DNA from: Choristocarpus tenellus KU-1152
Lineage: Eukaryota; Phaeophyceae
Reading direction: 5' to 3'
NCBI GenBank assembly: GCA_964200185.2
Contig: CAXNAD020000065.1
Location: 1 to 33,288 of the forward strand
DNA: 33,288 nucleotides
In this document: positions 1 through 12,700 of the stretch, in pieces
Layout of the letters: every line of letters starts with the position of its first letter
Position numbering within the stretch: the first letter of the stretch is position 1
Notes under the pieces: generated by a model
Told to the model about the DNA's origin: nothing
Seen by the model: only the letters and a program-made list of their open reading frames with translations
Databases searched by the model: none
Translations under genes and position numbers: made by a program

Positions 1-631
1 GGCTGAGTACGAAAAAAAAAACACACCTTGAACTTTTGTTTCGAATGAGTTCATATGTATATGATTAGGGAGCAAAGTGGAAAACTTTGTCGTGGTCTAT
101 TAAGTGTGTTTCAAATACAAGTGTTACATTTTTGTTACATACGAGTTGAATGGTAGGGCTGATAATGGAGATGTTCAAGTTGAGTTGGAAGTAGAAAAGG
201 TATGAATAGGGGAATCATACATTTGCCGAGTGGAGGAGATACTTTAATTGTCAGCATTAAACTAAAGTGTCTTCACCTTGCTCTGGATTCTCTCCTGACC
301 ACATCCCAAAGAGTGCCAATTCCGTTCTCAACCCAAGGCAGTGAACAATAGCCAGGAAGAGTTTGTAAGTCTTTATTCCAGAATTTTCGAACTTTTGCCC
401 CAACTACAGCAACTGAATCGCTGACACTATCTTATGTCTCTTTTCAAACCTTTGCTTACGGCAATAGCACTGATGAAGCCTGCAAACTATGTCTTCGAAG
501 TAATGTATGACCGGAGGGAGATCTTTGGTATCTTTATCCCTGTTGCATTTTTTGTAGGTGTGATGTTGAACTTCTGCACCTAGTCCATATAGTCATTCTG
601 ATAGAAGGAAAAATAATTTACTCTATTACAG
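1..631. other. Left end, probably intron; no confident exon
   Basis: The first supported exon begins at 632 after the acceptor CTATTACAG and needs two bases from an upstream exon, so the gene continues to the left. A short open stretch at about 380-505 ends near a possible GTAATG donor, but its phase does not fit exon 1 and I could not align it to the family. I therefore call nothing here. Confidence 0.5.
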
Positions 632-767
632 GGATGTTTTTTTGCGCCTGCTTATTGAATGTTGCAAGGATTTTGCCTTGCGATCGGTTCCACAGCTCCG
701 CTCAGTCATGGTCAACCCTCTTGGTAACATGGAAGGAGGACCACCTCTGGAAGGAGATGATCTTAAG
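632..767 (+). CDS. RNF213: RNF213-like exon 1 (pre-AAA3 region)
   Basis: Acceptor CTATTACAG, donor AAG|GTGGGG. It reads as D-V-F-L-R-L-L-I-E-C-C-K-D-F-A-L-R-S-V and ends with G-D-D-L-K. The ECCKDFALRSV segment resembles the helical segment that precedes the AAA core in RNF213 proteins. It starts with one base completing a codon and ends in phase 0. Exon 2 needs one carried-over base, so at least one small exon between them is missing from this model. Confidence 0.6.
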
Positions 768-3700
768 GTGGGGTTAGGGTGTGGACTTGCTTATATGGGA
801 CAGTGCTATGTTGGTTGTTGGGTCAGGGTTGGGCTCTTAAATTTACCAAGTGTGACATAGAATAGTTTGCAAACCTACAGATATCCCTCGACTGACATTT
901 TTTGAGTGATTATCACAATTCTGATTAATGCCTATGGTAGGAGCAATATTTCACCCTGCAGAAAGAAACAGTCTAACGCTTTAGCATTGTGCACAATAGA
1001 TCACGGCCCAGACTACAGGTAATGTAGAGCATTGTCATGAGTGTTGTCCTAGACAACAGACATTACCAACTGAATTGATTCAAATGCTGGCTAAACAATG
1101 GATGTTAGATAGCAAATGACTTTGAGTGTCTCATTAAAAATGGAAATTTTCAAGCAAAGGCCAAAATACCAGATACTATGAGGCAATTTGTCCGGAGGGT
1201 TGCTGGACAGGTGATATGTTGACAAAGCAAATGGGTCAGGGCGTTTGCTGGAAATGGGAATTACAGACCAAAGAGCTTGAGCTTTTGCAGGGCGATGAAT
1301 GTTTTCAGCTTGAGCAACGGATTTTTTTTTGCATTTTCTTTCTTCTGCCATACTTTCCCGGTGAAATTCTATGTTTGCATTAAAATATGAATAAGCTGTT
1401 GTTTCCCATGGCTTGCGTGTATATATATTTATGTATTGTTTTTTTCCTAATTTGGCTGGAATGGACGAATTACAAAGAGGAGAAAGGAGTGAGCCCCCTC
1501 AGCACAGAGGGGTCTACCTTGGCAGCAACAATATTCCAGAACTCTAACTTTCTCTAGTTCATCCTATTTTATCTTTCACACATGTTCTTGACGAGTGGCA
1601 AACTTTATGTGTGATATTTTTTTCATGCAGATGAGGTGCTTCGCAAAATGGTGATTGAGGAAATATCCTTTAGTGTTGATCTGCACAATATATGTTACAG
1701 AGCAAACTGCAACAAATGTTGTGCTGGCGACAGATTTTACGCTCAAGTCTCATACTAGACAGACATTACAGAGCACACATGCTCAGGGTTTAGAGATCAA
1801 CTGGTCACTGAACATTGTCCTGGTAATGGGCGTTGCAAGAAAACTGCGCAAACATTGTCATGGATAACCGACATTGAAGGATGAATATAGTGAAACACTC
1901 TAGCAAAGCTAGCATTGAGTGTTAGATTTCTTGAGACACGCAATATTTGACCATGAAGGTCTTGTTCTCGGTAGCTTGGAAAGAGACATTTGTTTTGTGT
2001 TGCCTACAAATCTGATATTACCACTCAAATAATGAGGTAATTGAATTATGTCAACCCTGCAATAGAGTGTGCCATTTTTTCACGTAGAGTTCTATACTGG
2101 TGAAAATTGCGGCATATTTGTGGTAGCCTTGCATCATCTTTATCGTGACTTGATTGGGATTGAATGTAAGTCGAAAAGCAGAGAACGCGACATGCCTGGG
2201 CTAGTTTTGCCTATCTTCTGACCGCACTGCATCTTTCATCTCCATATACATAATTATATTTCCTAGAATTTCCCCTATTCCTTAACTCCTCCAGCGTTAC
2301 TCACTTGCCACCTACCTCTAATTCTCCCCCCTTACACTTCCCTTTGACTTAACCTTCACAAGGCTAATGAGAGCAATGGCAATCCAGTGGCCTTTGTCAA
2401 AGCACCCATCAATATGGAAGAGTCGCGGTGCCTGGCCAGGCGTTTTCAGACTATGATTGGCTGGGAAAAGTCTGATCATCCAATCGTGGTGTTCAAGGCG
2501 GATACTCCCTCTGGTCAATTTGGAGAGGTGTCCGGCGTGGACATATTGAGTCTTAATCGGCACCCAAGGTTTGTTACACATTTGCTTAGTGTTGGTCTTA
2601 CTCAAGCATCAAATTCTAAGGTTCCAGTTGTCCCTACTTGAACACCACACTACTCTGTCCCTTCCCCAAATTGATGCTAATCTTTCTACCCTACCCATGA
2701 TTTACCCTTGACACTGTAGTACACACTGATGCAATTTTCTGTACATATAAATGCACTCCCTTTTAGGTTCACATACTAGAAATCCTAGTGCTCTACTGTT
2801 CCTGTGTAAACATCACAAGCACCCTCCACCTTGATCAACATAGTTCAGTCCCTTCCCTCAACACGACACTGCTCCACTTTCCATCCTGATTAGGATCTAC
2901 CCATCACACTACAGACCCACTCAAATTCATGCATGTGCATCCCCCTGAAGTGTCATGTACTGGGAATCCCCAAACAATACATTACACTCCCTATCGTGTT
3001 TTTTTCTTTGGCACAACCCCCTTCTTCCTCATTGTAACCCTGGAGTTTCTAAAAATAGAAATATCAAAGCTAGAAAACGATTGGCCTCCAAATGCAAGGT
3101 AGATATAGGGAAGGTGTAGGGAAGGCATAATACAGGCACTGCGTTTCTTGTGTCTCAAAAGAACGGTTTATACACAAATCTCCTATACTCTCATAACATC
3201 ACTTCAATGTGAGCTTACTTTTTTGTTCTATTTCAGATCTCATTAACATGAAATGATACCCTTAAATGGTGAAATTCCACATTACCACATCCTGGATATT
3301 TGCAAGCACTTTTTATCAAGTAATATTTTATGGCTAGTTGAAAAATCATGCATGATGTGCACACTTACGTTTGTGGACAATACCAGATCATCTACTCAAG
3401 GAATTATGACTTCCTGTATGATGCAAAACATGCTTAGTTTTGTTCACCAGATGTTTGCCAACTTCATTGTCCCTTCACTTGACCGCCTCTTGGTTTTTCT
3501 TCGCAGATTGGCAGATGCCTACATTCAGGAGCCCCTGAAAAGTGCTCTCCAAATCAATGGTATTGATCTGGCAAGAAATTGGGAATTAATTACGGCAGAG
3601 GAAGGTTAGTTCTAATAGCAGCATTGCTAATGTAAGATCAAAGCACCATTGAAAGAACAATTTCTTATCCCATGGAGGTGTACACCAATTCTTTGTCAAA

Positions 3701-6700
3701 TGATGCTGTAGTTGCATCGGCATCCATTTTAGTCTTTATTATAGTCAGAGGAAATTTACTACAGACAAGTGGCACAACATGAATCAATAATGGGACCAAA
3801 GTAAGAGGTCTAGAGTAGCATATACTAGGGTATTGTTCTAAATAAATGATATTACCATATATAATCTCCTTTTCGATGATAATCTCAAGCTTCTACCATA
3901 GACGTTTCTCACCACTGTTGGAGCAAAGTCTCTGTTCTGCGTTGGGTTATCTGGAGATTGCCTGTGGAGAAATTTTGTGCTACATGAGCAAACTCAGCAT
4001 GACCGGACTTTCGTATCTGCGAAGTATGAGATGTAACGATAAGCAACTTGTAATTTTTCTCGTCACAGCAATAGCAGAGTCAGCTAGGTGTGGGAACGTT
4101 TGTTTAATATTATCTGAGAAGTACCTATGTGAGGACAACCAAGTATACTACTTGTTGCAACCGTCCTTTTTGTCAAAATGCTACACAAAGTATATTGTAG
4201 TTGACCAACCATGGGTGGTGACTCCCTCCCTGTTCTTTAACATGGTTCCACAATACCTTGTACGCTAATGTTTTTCAATTTGTCCATGCTTCTATCCTCC
4301 ACTTGCGGTGTCCCTCTCTTGATCTGCCAGCGGTGGAACTGCTCAAGAGCATGGGGGGGGTGTTAAGAGCATGTGGGAGTGTAGCGTCAACTCTGTCCAT
4401 GGATGATGTGCTGGGGGATGATTATGTCTTTACAGTGGACAACCTGCTTAAGATGCTTAGCATTACCCTGAGGCTACAGGTATTGTAATGTGGAAGACTT
4501 GCATAGCATTGGGAATGAAATTATTCTTATGTTCCTGTGATAATTGACTGGTGCTACATATACCTCTAAGTGGGAGCAAACGGGTAGTAGCCAATGATGA
4601 TAGTTTGGTGCTCTGCTATAATGCTCCACAATAATAATAGCAAGTTTTGTCGTCCTTGTAGGTTCAATGGTATAGAAGCGTTCTCTGTCACTGTGCTCAT
4701 ATCTTGCTCTGCACTTTGTTATGAGGATTATTTCAACTGTTGTGCACTGCCAAGCATTTTTGTATATATTTTCTTCACCCACTATGTTCTTGAGGGCCTT
4801 GACGATCAGTTCTAACAAGAATCTGTCTTTGAGCAGGCGAACATGCCAGTGGTGATCATGGGTGACACAGGCTGTGGAAAGAGCAGGTTGGTATCTTGTA
4901 TGTGCTCTATTTTGGATTGGCCACTTGCAGTACTTAATGTACACAGTGGACTCTCCTACACCGATATTGTACACTGGGTGGAAGAGCAGGCATCATTGGC
5001 GCGTGCAGCAGAGGCAGCAGGGAGGGCGGGTATCACTGTGATCCACCTGGATGAGATCAATACCTGCAACAGTGTTAGTGAGTGATCCATGTACCAGCAG
5101 GACCGAGGAAGCAATTTCTTGATAAAATGTTTTAGTGGAGTCCTTTTTGTTTTGGTTGAAGAATAGGTCTGAAAGTTTGAACTTCGATTTTTCCCAAAAA
5201 CAGAGATATTGGATAGATTTTCGTCAATTTATAACAGGCTGACCGTTACAACTGTGTGATTCTTAACACCATGATGTATGTGATCCCAAGGTCTCTTCAA
5301 GGAGATCGTGTGTGACGGGAGTGTGGATGGGAAACCTTTGCCTCAAAGTTTACGCATTGTGGCTGCATGCAACCCATACCGACTCCGTGCATCCAAAAAA
5401 AAAATTGCCAGCACTGAAGGAGTGAGGCGTGGACCTAAACGTAATGACCAACTAGTGGTTAATGGAAGGGGATTGGGAAGGATGATGGGTGCAGAAAAAT
5501 CTGATCTTAATGTTAAAGATCTTGTCATCGATGCATCAGGAATGGAAGATATTGATGGCAACGTAGTGGGCTTATCCACTGGAGTCACTGACCCTATCAA
5601 GGTATTCCCAAGGGGTTGAAGTGTTTTGCTTGAAATACTATGTAATAATCTAAATTTCTAAGAGATACTTTGATATCTAGTGCAAGTGCATTAACCAAAT
5701 TATCACGAGAATTTTTGCTCTGGCATTGTTGTGTCTTCCAACTATGATTCTTGTTAACTGCCTGCATCTAACAACTCTGAAAATTTGGTATACCTCTAAG
5801 ATTCTATGGCAAGTACGGGGCATATTGAAGGTATTGATAAGAGATATTGCCTTGATTCTTGTGGCTGGACTACAGAATGATGTAACGACACGCGGAATTG
5901 GCAAGTAAGAAGTGAAGATGTTTAGATGTTTAAATTCTGATACATTAATGCAAGGCTGTGTTGAAGGAGCAGTAAGAGTAGGCTTCAGGTTGAGTCATAC
6001 GGTGATTGACTGTTTCAAAAATTTTCATCCTGTGTCCCACAGGGGTCATGCGGAATGGAAATAAAATAATTCTCCAAGAAGGATCTGTTATTTTGTTAAG
6101 GTCTACTATAAACAATGAACTTAATTTGTAATCCCTGGCCCTATCCTTTGAACCCCCCCATGCCGTGTACTGAATCAACTTGTTCATTGATACGTGTATC
6201 AGGATCTAGTGTACAGAGTACACCCCCTCCATGAGTCGCTTGTTGACCATGTGATGGACTATGGAGCCCTGAAGAGATGCACTGAGCGCCAATACATAGT
6301 GGCGATGGTCAACAAAGGGCTTGGGGATGGAAATGGTGGGTAGTTGATAAGAGGTGCCATACCTGAGTAGGTATGGGGGGTAACATACTGTAGTTAAATT
6401 AGGCATCTTTCATATCCCTTATTATCTGTGTGCCTAGTAATCAAGAACTTGATTGACATAGCAGTTGGTTTTGAGACCATTATTTCTGAATTCTCGAGGT
6501 ACAACAAATGGTCTTGCTGAACTCGGTGGCAGCCATGTGCTGTAACCAGAAATAGAAGCGCTAGTTACGGAGGTTAGAACACATTTTTGATATACTGTGC
6601 ATAAGTATGGCTAGGTCTTCTCAAGGTCTGACTGACGTTTTTACTGTTAATATGTGGACTGATTGAGCATTCTCGTACGGATCAGAAGCTGTCTTACCAA

Positions 6701-9700
6701 AAAGTCTACATTTCAGCTGTCAAGAAGCAGGTAGGGTGAAATATCTCTCTTGTGGTACATCGAGAGTATCTAAAATTCTATCAAGCCAAGCATATCTTGT
6801 GAAATACATTTGAGGAACCAGGGCGATGGAAATTACTTAGATATGCTCAAAGTGCTTACTATAATTAGGTTAATTGAAGGCATTCCCAAATGCTTGTATG
6901 TGAATTGTGCTTGGTTTCTTCGAAATTATGCAATTTATTGACTTGCCTGTAGCACAAGGTTAGAAATATGTTGGATTTTCTCAAGTAAGAGATGACGAAA
7001 TTGTCACCTTTCTGGTACAGTTCGCAACAGCATCTTTCAGTCGGTAGTATTTCCTATTATTATCTACACATTCAAACACAGAGATTCCACACCAGAAAGA
7101 ACGATTTTGTAAGGTCTTAGGCTTCGTAGTTGAGCAATAAATGCATTTCGAAGTCATGATTCGCATGAACTCCTCCAACACCTGGTTGAGAACGGAAGGA
7201 GTACACTGTATTTTGCCAGGCTAATATGGAACTTTCATATTTTCTAATATTTTTCTTGTGCAGGTAGAGTAAGGAGTCCTATATCTGGATTATTAGAGGT
7301 CTTCTCAGAGGTACTTTGTACAGCACAAGAAACCTTGCGTACCCTCTTTGGTGGAGAGAGGGCTACTGTGTCCCTGAGGGATGTATCTCGTTGCATCAAG
7401 GTGAGATCTTGTGTACATTTGACAAAGGGGCGACAAAACTGGGGGCTAGGAGATTGTTAGGGATAGAGTGATGTCAAGCTTGGGGAGGTAAAGGAACTTG
7501 TATGGTGAACAAACCCTATCATTAAAACTGTGGCATGTAGGTTATTTGTTTGGGGCAAGTTTTGTCTTTTGCTCTGTGTCCCCTACCCCTTGATCTTGAT
7601 CTTGATCTTGGCATTACTCTAGAAATCTCAAGCTGTGTAAGGATCGTGACCACCAATGAATCAGGAGATGCCTCAAGCTTGGGGAAAGGAGAAGAAATCT
7701 GGCGTAAGTAACATGGACGAGCCCCAGGGCAATAAGCTAACTCTTGCTTAAGGAATGTATAATTCTTCACTTCTGATGATTTCACTAGACCTCTACACAA
7801 TCATATTTGCAACACATTGAGTAGGGTACATTTTTAGGTCATTACCTGAAAGGTGTCAAGATCAATCTGGAATGTGATCACTATTGCATTTTTTGGTTTG
7901 GTGCATAGCACCTTAAATCCAAGTTAGAGCATGATCATTTGACAGTCCTCAAGAATGTTGCTAATCATTTCCACACAACTACCTCCAACTATCTCCCCAA
8001 ACACACTATAAATGCACATGTTACAGGTCTTTGTGTGGCTTGGAAAAGAGTGGGTGATACATGGTAGCAACAGCCTCATTGCTTCATCTGCTCAGTTGAG
8101 GACTTTGCCAGGATTTTTCAATTGTGAGGACAAGGAATCGAAAATGGCTGCAATGGAGGCTATGGTACTTTCCCTGGCATACTCTTACCTTGCACGACTC
8201 CCAAGGTTTGTGCCGTTGAATTATGCACTTGTGCTTTTCAGTTATAACTATACTGCAGAGCTCTCGGAGCACTTTAGAGGTATTTTTCCTGTTATTTGTA
8301 TTTCAAGCTGAATCTTTTCATACATGAAAATAGCACCCCTGGTAACCTACTCTCCTAGCATGCACTGCCCAACACTTAAACAACTACTCATCTGTTTCAC
8401 TCCCAGGACTATTTCAATCAATGGGCAATTCTGTGTGTCTGGTCATTGGGGAAGAGAAAATTGAGAAAAAATAAACGAGAGGTGCCCAGGTTTCTTTGTT
8501 TTGGGTTCATCTTTTGTTGTTCACCCTTATATGGTTGAAGTGCTAAGATTGACTTGACAGCAATGATTTCTATGTTGTTCGCAAAATTTTAAAAAATTCA
8601 GAAAATTTTATATATTCATTTGTACAAAACCGAATTTTATATAAAATTATCAACATCCTTAGAATTTAGCTCTGGATACCTCTCATAATATTTCCCTCTT
8701 TTCTTTCCTGTTTCCCATTTCATGGTGCTAAAGGCCTGATCGAAATGTGCTTGTTCGGGATGTCTGCCGGACAGCGTCTGTTTGTGGAAGTCGTTATGGG
8801 TTAAAAATGGATGCTACATGGTTTGCTTCTACCGTGCGGAAGAGCGCACAAAAAACTGCTGGTGAGAACAACCTTGGGGGGGGGTATTGTGGTTGGTATG
8901 TTGTAGTGAAGCATCTTAAGCTCATTCACGGTTTCATTGTTTCAATTTCTGAAATGAAGCCTGTTTCTGTTTTCTGTCTTGCAGCTTCGACTCTTTGTTC
9001 CTACTTGATGGGGGTAAGGTGGAATATATTTCCTCTGAGTACGCTTTTGTGTTGCTGGAGTAAGTATGCGAAAACTGTTGCTTTCGTCAGCCTTCTCAAA
9101 TTTGGTGGTTGAGTTCTATCAACAAAGCTGTAGTGACTGAGGATGTAAAAATCCCGCTTGTGATATTTTGCCTTCCTGCCTTGCCTACATCTATCGGACT
9201 GTTACTGGTGAATATGGGGGAGGTGGTGATGATGAATACCACACCATAATGTCAAGAATACTAATTTCGGTCGTATTATAGTATGAAAATGTTTCATTTA
9301 TAGTATTGTTCTTCAAAGAATCGAAACATGTGTTTGGTTCAGTATTAAATGGCTAACTCAGCTGTAGATATATCAACATACGACATCCATGATTTTCCAC
9401 ATATATGTGATGATGGTACTATTGGGCAAGGCCATTCTCATCTCCCTTCCTTCGCTAACATTCAACCCTACTGTATGGTCAGCTCCCAACATCCTTCCTG
9501 ATAACAAAAACTAGGGTAAAATTTGAGAAACTGCAAATATGGATGGGTTACTAATGTGCTTGTCATGTGGAAAAAGTTCAATTGGGTGCAAGAAATATCT
9601 TGTGTTCATGCTGAGTCCATTTTTTCTACAGTTTTTCTTCAATCTGCCGTGAACTGTAGTAAGTGGGGCATGGGGATCACTCCATAGGGTTTACGTTTTC

Positions 9701-12700
9701 CAGCATCTAAAGCAACGTAGTTCATTGTTGGGTGGTCTCACAACGTAGAATTTCGAGTGCTAGCACACTTTGACCTTGCTGAAAGCTAAATAGTGAATGG
9801 AGTGCCTCACCCTCCAAAAATCATTGACATTTCTTTGAATAGTCCTGTTGATTACAAACACACTGTACTTCACTATTATTAGTACACACATTTCGAAATG
9901 AAGATAAGAGAGTGAGAACGCAAGTATGTGATTATTACATGCTTGACTGGGTGCATATCTACAGAATGAAGAGGCCAGGCCTAATTCCAAAAGTGGAAGC
10001 TTTGCCATTTTTGTTGTGTACATCACTATGATCAAATTTCTATTCTCCAAATATGATTCACTCCTGCAATTTTGCAAATATTATGAGGCGGGGGGTGAAG
10101 ACAGAACTCATCTACTAAAATGGGTAGTTTTCGGGATAGAATATTGGTACTACTCTTCTGCTGGCTCAAAGTATCTGGGGGAGGAGTGGGGATTTGCACC
10201 AGGATTTCTTTTTGGTTCCTGACCAGGAGAAGTGCATTTACATTATCCATCTGATGCATGCAACCAAATCATCCCAAAATCCGATATGGAAAATTGGGTC
10301 CCGACTGGACAGCCACCCCCCCCCCCCCCCCCCCCCAGATACTTTGAGCATCAAGAATCAACCTGGGCAGATGTCTTTATGCCTTTACATAATCCTAACC
10401 TTCGGTATACAATGTGAAGACTGTCTAAATACTAACGAATAACCTCAGGAATATCTCGAAGCCCTTCCACCCCCTGGCCAAGTGCAACTATTTGAGGCTT
10501 TCCAAAATTTCGTGTAATATTATATGCTCCAGATATTGAAATACAGTTTCAACACTGTAGTCTGACAAGAGCCTTGCTCTACATAGACTATGTTGCACTA
10601 CTTTCACTGTAAAAAGTTTTGATATTTCATCAAACCTCTGAAGCTAGAGCATGTGTTTGTCGCCTCATATATTCTGTGTATCTGTTGAGATCAGGCATAT
10701 GAATATAGTTGGCATGCCGAGTGTTGATTATGTAATTGTCCTGAACAAAGTTCTACAGTTCAACATGCCTTCGGCATAGCAACTTGATTGCTTAGGATAA
10801 GTTCAAGCTCCACACTTCCTTGAAAGTACACTATCAGATAGGACAGGATATCTGGGGGAACAACTTGAACTACCATGGTGAATAGCAGATCATCTTCACA
10901 CATTGCGAGCACAAAATAGTTTTTAGAGGTTAAGGTGTACACCATGAATTCAAGAAGAAACACATTAGGAAGAGTAAGACAAATGAAAACAGGGACAGCA
11001 GGGGGCAGGGGGTGCTACCTCTACAAACAAGGTGTATGTAGATTGCTCAGTGCGCGAAGAATTTGAACAGTCCAGCAGGTGGTCAAAGGTGATCAGCAGA
11101 TAATGTGAGGGCATATGAGGACTTACACTCCCAGGGTAGAATACCTCAGTAGACTAGTGTCAGTTCTGAAGCAGTTCTGCTCAGACAAAGTCAAGATGAG
11201 TAGAATAAAGATGGTTATCTAAGAAGGGAAGCTGATAACACTTTAGTCAGTAATAGATAAGAGCGTGGAAATCCAAGATCAGACCACTTTGCACACTCCA
11301 GTAAGCAATATTAGTATCTACTTGTAGTATGGCTGTGGACACAAGGACCATCATGAGGCCAGGTAGCTCTTCGATGGTGCGGCAAACAATGGGGAACAAT
11401 CACCAAGAATGGGGAGTGATGGGAAAGGGTAATCTAGTTAGGAAGGGCATGTGGCAGTTGCTTAATCAGCAGGAAGCACAGCCAGGGGGAGAAGTGGGAT
11501 AATGCTGGCCCCAGACAAATTGTAAGAGAAAATACTTTGTTGAGAGGAAAACATCTTTAAATTTCACTTTTTATGATGCTGCTCATTCCCTCAAGTTCTA
11601 CATTGTACCATAAATCAGTCTTTTTTGATTGGGCAATATGCTCGAACTACTGCTGCGTTAGGCACCATGGGATATTGTCATTAGAAATTGAGTACAATAT
11701 TCTGCCTTCAACACCATATTGGGTTAGTTTACCAATGTTCCGTCAACTGAGTTCTGCAACATAGTGAGAATACACAAGAATTTCAGGGTTCCATATATTG
11801 TTGCTTGAATGGAGTGAAAATATTGATTACAGTCGAAAATATTACAGCAGCTTGACTTTTTTGCACTGGTCCACTTTGTTGCTATTTTGTGAGTGAAAGT
11901 ATCTTATTAAGAGAGAGTACGAGTTTTGCCCTGTTTGTCCGTTTGGGGCTTGACTTCCCATGGGGTTTTTTATGACATTTTCCTATCCGAAATGTTTCAG
12001 AGTAGGTAATGTGTATACGTTATGAAAAGTGTGTCCAGAACAAGCATATTGGCACTTCCTAACAAATATGATAGTCAAAATTATATCAGAATCGCAACCT
12101 TGGATGTTGGCCCCCAAACAGACGCGGCTCTACCCTCTAAGATAATTTGAATGTGTCACCCTGACTAGTATGATTTAGGTTGTAGTGACTTGTCCTACTA
12201 CCTAATTACCCTTTTTCAGAGACTGTCATTCCTCCTGCTTCTCCTTTCTGGTACAGAGTGCCTTTTTCTTGACCATTTCCCATGTTAATTTGTCGCTCTC
12301 CATACATTCACACATACCCCCATCAGAGAGTATGATCCTTGGCCCAGGGGTAGCTGCGAACGAAGCTTTGAGTGAGAACCTTTTTGTGCTCCTCGTAAGC
12401 ATAGTCAACAGCATCCCGGTCTTTGTGGTAGGCAAGCCTGGCTCTTCAAAGTCTCTTGCAATCAGTGTAATAATAGAAAATCTACGTGGCCAGGCTAGTG
12501 TCAACACTTTCTTAAGGTCACTTCCGGCGGTGGAGGTCTTCTTTCACCAGTGCTCACCAATGTCTACTAGTCATGGCATACTGCAGGTGAAGTAGGACGA
12601 GAATGTCACTGAAAAATTCACTGATATCCTTTAGTAGTATAGGATGTAAGATAGCATGTGGTTTGGCATAATGATATCTTCTTTGAAACTCAATTTTATA

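Larger units (their letters stand above)
8862..12326 (+). other. Largest intron (3,465 bases)
   Basis: Lies between exons 11 and 12. It holds a phase-neutral 75-base pseudo-exon or cassette candidate (8985-9059) and a C21 tract inside a short inverted repeat (10164-10349). No open frame in it resembles a known protein family, and no minus-strand gene could be supported. Confidence 0.75.

Noticed and set aside
3253-3506. Upstream extension of exon 4 in open frame
   Set aside because: A strong TTCTTCGCAG acceptor at 3506 and phase with exon 3 place the exon start at 3507; the upstream residues look random.
4474-4974. 166-codon open frame on the minus strand
   Set aside because: It lies opposite exon 6 and an intron, has no family features, and is best explained as the shadow of the + strand coding exon.
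6640-6735. Open stretch reading as H-S-R-T-D-Q-K-L-S-Y-Q-K-V-Y with a GTAGGG donor
   Set aside because: Exon 8 joins exon 9 directly in phase and in a family-like order; including this segment adds nothing alignable and has no good acceptor.
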